Of a stretch of DNA of 8,586 nucleotides, positions 6,882-8,586 are shown in pieces (positions within the stretch are counted from its first letter, which is position 1; every line of letters begins with the position of its first letter). The translations under genes were made by a program, and so were the position numbers. Below the pieces are notes generated by a model, which worked only from the letters and a program-made list of their open reading frames with translations, made no database searches and was not told the origin of the DNA. The stretch comes from an uncultured Atopobiaceae bacterium. GTDB taxonomy: Bacteria; Actinomycetota; Coriobacteriia; Coriobacteriales; Atopobiaceae. The DNA lies in assembly GCA_944321005.1 (NCBI GenBank), contig CALUJT010000082.1:1-8586 (forward strand), given 5' to 3'.

Positions 6882-8243
6882 ATGATTCGAAGAAGGTTCC
6901 TGGCAGCTATTTCCGCGCTCCTGATGGCGGCGCTCTTCCTTCCGGCAGCGGCGCTCGCGCAGGACGACGAGGGCTACTCGATCTCCGCCGAGCGAGGCGT
7001 GTACGTCTGCACGTACCAGTCCATGGAGGAGGCGGAGCAGTTCGGGAACATCATGTACCCCGAGCTCACCGACCCCGGCGAGCGCCAGCGCTACCTCAGG
7101 GCAGAGTACGACGTCCCCGTCGAGATGGTCGGCGGGGAGGACACCTTCAGGAACGGCCTTGCCCCCTCGTGGTCCTGGACCTCTCCCGACGTGGCGGAGA
7201 TTGACGGCATGCTCATAACCAGCAGCGACTCCGTCCTCTCGTCCCCCACGGGCGGTTACTTCACCGCGGTCACCATCATGATGGTCCCCATCTCTCAGCA
7301 GCCGGTCGAGAGGGCCGTCATCACCGCCACCGGGACGGACGCGGAGGGACGGGTCACGAACTTTGACATCGACCTCGTGTACGCCGCGGGCGCGGGAGGC
7401 CGCGACATAGCCGTCTCCGGCGGCTCCGGCGTGGGCATGCAGCTGATCGAGAGCCCCTGGCTCGACTCCCTGTACCAGAGCGACCCCGCCGCCCTCGCGG
7501 CAAGCGCCACGCGCCTCTCCGCAGACGACCCCGCCTGCGCCGAGCTCGTCGCCAGCATCGATGACGGCGAGGTCGTGGGCGTCTTTGACTTCAGCCTCAC
7601 GGTCGGCCCCTCCCAGAGCAGCGAGGGCTTCGGCACCGCATGGGTCACGTTCCCCGTTGACGAGAAGTACGACGGCTCGTTCGTCGACGTCTGGACCTGG
7701 CGCGCCGAGACCGCCAGCTACGTCTCTGACAGGCGCCACGCCGTCCTCAGGGGAACCTACCCCGTCTTCGGCGGCAAGGTGACCGTGCCCTTCAGCAGCC
7801 TCACGCAGGTGGCCCTCTCCGTCCAGACCCAGGGCTCCACGATGTCCATGTGCCGCCTCTACAACCCCAACTCCGGAGAGCACTTCTACACGCTCTCCAC
7901 CGCGGAGCGCGACGTGCTCACCTCGGTGGGCTGGGTCTACGAGGGCACGGGCTGGACCGCGCCGGCCTCCTCCGGCACCCCGGTCTACCGCCTCTACAAC
8001 CCCAACGCCGGCGACCACCACTACACGACCGACTCCTCCGAGTGCGACATGCTCGCCTCCGTTGGCTGGACCTACGAGGGGATCGGCTGGTACTCCGACG
8101 ACGCTCAGTCCAAGCCCGTCTACCGCCAGTACAACCCCAACGCCGTGACGGGCTCGCACAACTTCACGCCCGACGCCTCCGAGCGCGACATGCTCGTGGC
8201 AGCGGGCTGGCACGACGAGGGCATCGGCTGGTGGGGCGTCTGA
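6882..8243 (+). CDS. secreted protein with three C-terminal DUF5648-type repeats
   Basis: 453 aa. ATG 6882 is supported by AAGGAG 6 nt upstream and by a clear signal peptide (MIRRRFLAAISALLMAALFL..., cut predicted after ALA, residue 26); the open frame back to 6525 has no such support. Residues 27 to about 320 are not recognised. They look like an exported, strand-rich domain; the stretch near VDVWTWRAETASYVSD followed by GGKVTVPFSSLTQVALSV resembles wall-associated beta-sandwich segments. Residues 323-453 are three copies of a 45-residue unit (RLYNPN.GEH.YT...ER.ML...GW.YEG.GW), the pattern of DUF5648, which is found at the C-termini of exported proteins of Gram-positives and has no settled function. 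No wall anchor or catalytic motif is seen. The divergent SLH gene shares its upstream region. Attachment or carbohydrate binding is only a guess. Confidence 0.88.
   Translation: MIRRRFLAAISALLMAALFLPAAALAQDDEGYSISAERGVYVCTYQSMEEAEQFGNIMYPELTDPGERQRYLRAEYDVPVEMVGGEDTFRNGLAPSWSWTSPDVAEIDGMLITSSDSVLSSPTGGYFTAVTIMMVPISQQPVERAVITATGTDAEGRVTNFDIDLVYAAGAGGRDIAVSGGSGVGMQLIESPWLDSLYQSDPAALAASATRLSADDPACAELVASIDDGEVVGVFDFSLTVGPSQSSEGFGTAWVTFPVDEKYDGSFVDVWTWRAETASYVSDRRHAVLRGTYPVFGGKVTVPFSSLTQVALSVQTQGSTMSMCRLYNPNSGEHFYTLSTAERDVLTSVGWVYEGTGWTAPASSGTPVYRLYNPNAGDHHYTTDSSECDMLASVGWTYEGIGWYSDDAQSKPVYRQYNPNAVTGSHNFTPDASERDMLVAAGWHDEGIGWWGV
7848..8240 (+). repeat. three in-frame 135-bp tandem units (45 aa each)
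   Basis: Units begin at 7848 (MCRLYNPNSGEHFYT), 7983 (VYRLYNPNAGDHHYT) and 8118 (VYRQYNPNAVTGSHNFT), exactly 135 bp apart; the last ends at the stop. Each closes with GW.YEG.GW or GWHDEGIGWWGV. Unit 3 is the most divergent at its first turn. Equal length, three copies and conserved aromatic/glycine positions suggest one compact threefold domain rather than loose repeats. Confidence 0.85.
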
Positions 8244-8256
8244 GCTGCCGCGCAGC
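8244..8256. other. small inverted repeat directly after the repeat-protein stop
   Basis: GCTGC-CGC-GCAGC follows the TGA at 8241-8243 immediately. There is no T run after it, so it is a poor terminator; read-through into the gene at 8307 is possible. Confidence 0.3.
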
Positions 8257-8306
8257 CGACACCAGCGTCTCTCGGCACGACCGATGAGCTGACATAAGGG
8301 GACTCT

Positions 8307-8586
8307 ATGGCAAAGCGTATGAGCAAAGAGACCAACCACCCAATGCGGCTTCTCCTCCTGCTTCTTTTTCTCCTTGCAGCTTGCATCCATCCAGCAAATG
8401 CAGACGCAAGTGAGGCGGCCAGTGTCACATACTCTGAGCCAAATCGTTCTTCTGCCCAGCCGAACAATGAAATCAGGTCGGTTGGCGTGGGAGACGCCGT
8501 TTTCTCTGCTAACGCTTTTAAACCACTTTGGAGATGGGGGTCACGCCGCGGCGCGCCTCCTCTCCCAGTAGCCCATGTCGTAGCGC
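8307..8586 (+). CDS. putative lipoprotein or secreted protein, 5' part, cut by window edge or truncated
   Basis: ATG 8307 follows AAGGGG with a 5-nt gap. The product opens MAKRMSKETNHPMRLLLLLL and then FLLAACIHPANA. LAAC with C26 fits a lipobox; ANA (30-32) would alternatively fit ordinary signal peptidase. The following residues (ASEAASVTYSEPNRSSAQPN) look like a mature exported N-terminus or linker. No family is recognised. Codons are visibly less GC-biased (AAA, CTT, TCT, GCA, AAT) than in the neighbours, suggesting a recent arrival or weak selection. The gene starts 63 nt after the repeat-protein gene and could be co-transcribed with it. Doubts: a terminator-like hairpin lies inside it at 8484, and from about 8541 the DNA returns to high GC and reads better on the other strand, so the true gene may be truncated. 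Confidence 0.5.
   Translation, partial: MAKRMSKETNHPMRLLLLLLFLLAACIHPANADASEAASVTYSEPNRSSAQPNNEIRSVGVGDAVFSANAFKPLWRWGSRRGAPPLPVAHVVA
8484..8506 (+). terminator. terminator-like hairpin with T run
   Basis: GGCGT (8484-8488), loop GGGAG, ACGCC (8494-8498), then GTTTTCTC. A T-G pair can lengthen the stem by one. This is the most terminator-like element in the window, yet it lies inside the open frame that starts at 8307. There it would also simply encode GVGDAVF, so it may be coincidental. Confidence 0.35.
8541..8586 (-). CDS. possible C-terminal 14 codons of a minus-strand gene
   Basis: Read on the minus strand from the right edge, the last codons give RYDMGYWERRRAAA and a TGA at 8541-8543. 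The codons used (CGC, TAC, GAC, GGC, TGG, GAG, GCG) are typical of the strong genes in this window, unlike the overlapping plus-strand reading. The fragment is far too short to name, and the overlap with the gene at 8307 means one of the two is probably not real as drawn. Confidence 0.3.
   Translation of the reverse strand, partial: RYDMGYWERRRAAA

Noticed and set aside
6750..8390. 546-codon minus-strand open frame opposite the repeat-protein gene
   Set aside because: The plus strand has a signal peptide, a ribosome site and recognisable 45-residue repeats. The minus product only mirrors those repeats as a VxxAHGVGV-like pattern and crosses the intergenic region.
1..8586. CRISPR array, tRNA/rRNA genes, insertion sequence or prophage elements
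   Set aside because: No regularly spaced direct repeats other than the coding 135-bp units, no cloverleaf or rRNA-like conserved sequence, and no transposase or integrase motif were seen.

Overview
The window is very GC-rich, with codons ending mostly in G or C. It combines a polyglycerolphosphate/LTA synthase-family enzyme, a protein with S-layer homology (SLH) modules and a secreted protein ending in three DUF5648-type repeats. This points to a high-GC Gram-positive, most likely a Coriobacteriia member of the Olsenella/Atopobium/Collinsella kind. The assignment is inferred from composition and gene content; no rRNA is present.

Layout. Positions 1-749 (minus) hold the 5' part of argC, the arginine-biosynthesis reductase, cut by the left edge. 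Its good sigma70-type promoter overlaps a small inverted repeat. Positions 908-1519 (minus) encode a stand-alone DhaL-like protein (dihydroxyacetone kinase ADP-binding subunit fold) whose ADP/Mg-binding loop is altered. A 360-bp non-coding stretch follows. Positions 1880-4040 (plus) hold an LTA synthase-family gene: multi-pass membrane part plus extracellular sulfatase-like domain. Its reading frame is broken near the 3' end in a run of seven C. Convergent to it, 4090-6501 (minus) encodes an 803-residue secreted protein with three SLH modules and a large unrecognised body. A 380-bp divergent intergenic region rich in inverted repeats separates it from 6882-8243 (plus), a 453-residue secreted protein with three exact 45-residue C-terminal repeats. 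At the right edge are the start of a less GC-rich putative lipoprotein gene (8307 onward, plus) and perhaps the last 14 codons of a minus-strand gene (8541-8586).

How it fits together. The left end is metabolic (arginine synthesis; orphan DhaL-like protein). From 1880 onward nearly everything is cell-envelope or exported: a glycerolphosphate-polymer synthase, a wall-attached SLH protein, a secreted repeat protein and a putative lipoprotein. The strongest points for a second look are the degenerate orphan DhaL, the C7 frameshift, the shared upstream motif at 1834-1854 and 6669-6694, and the palindrome-rich divergent promoter region.
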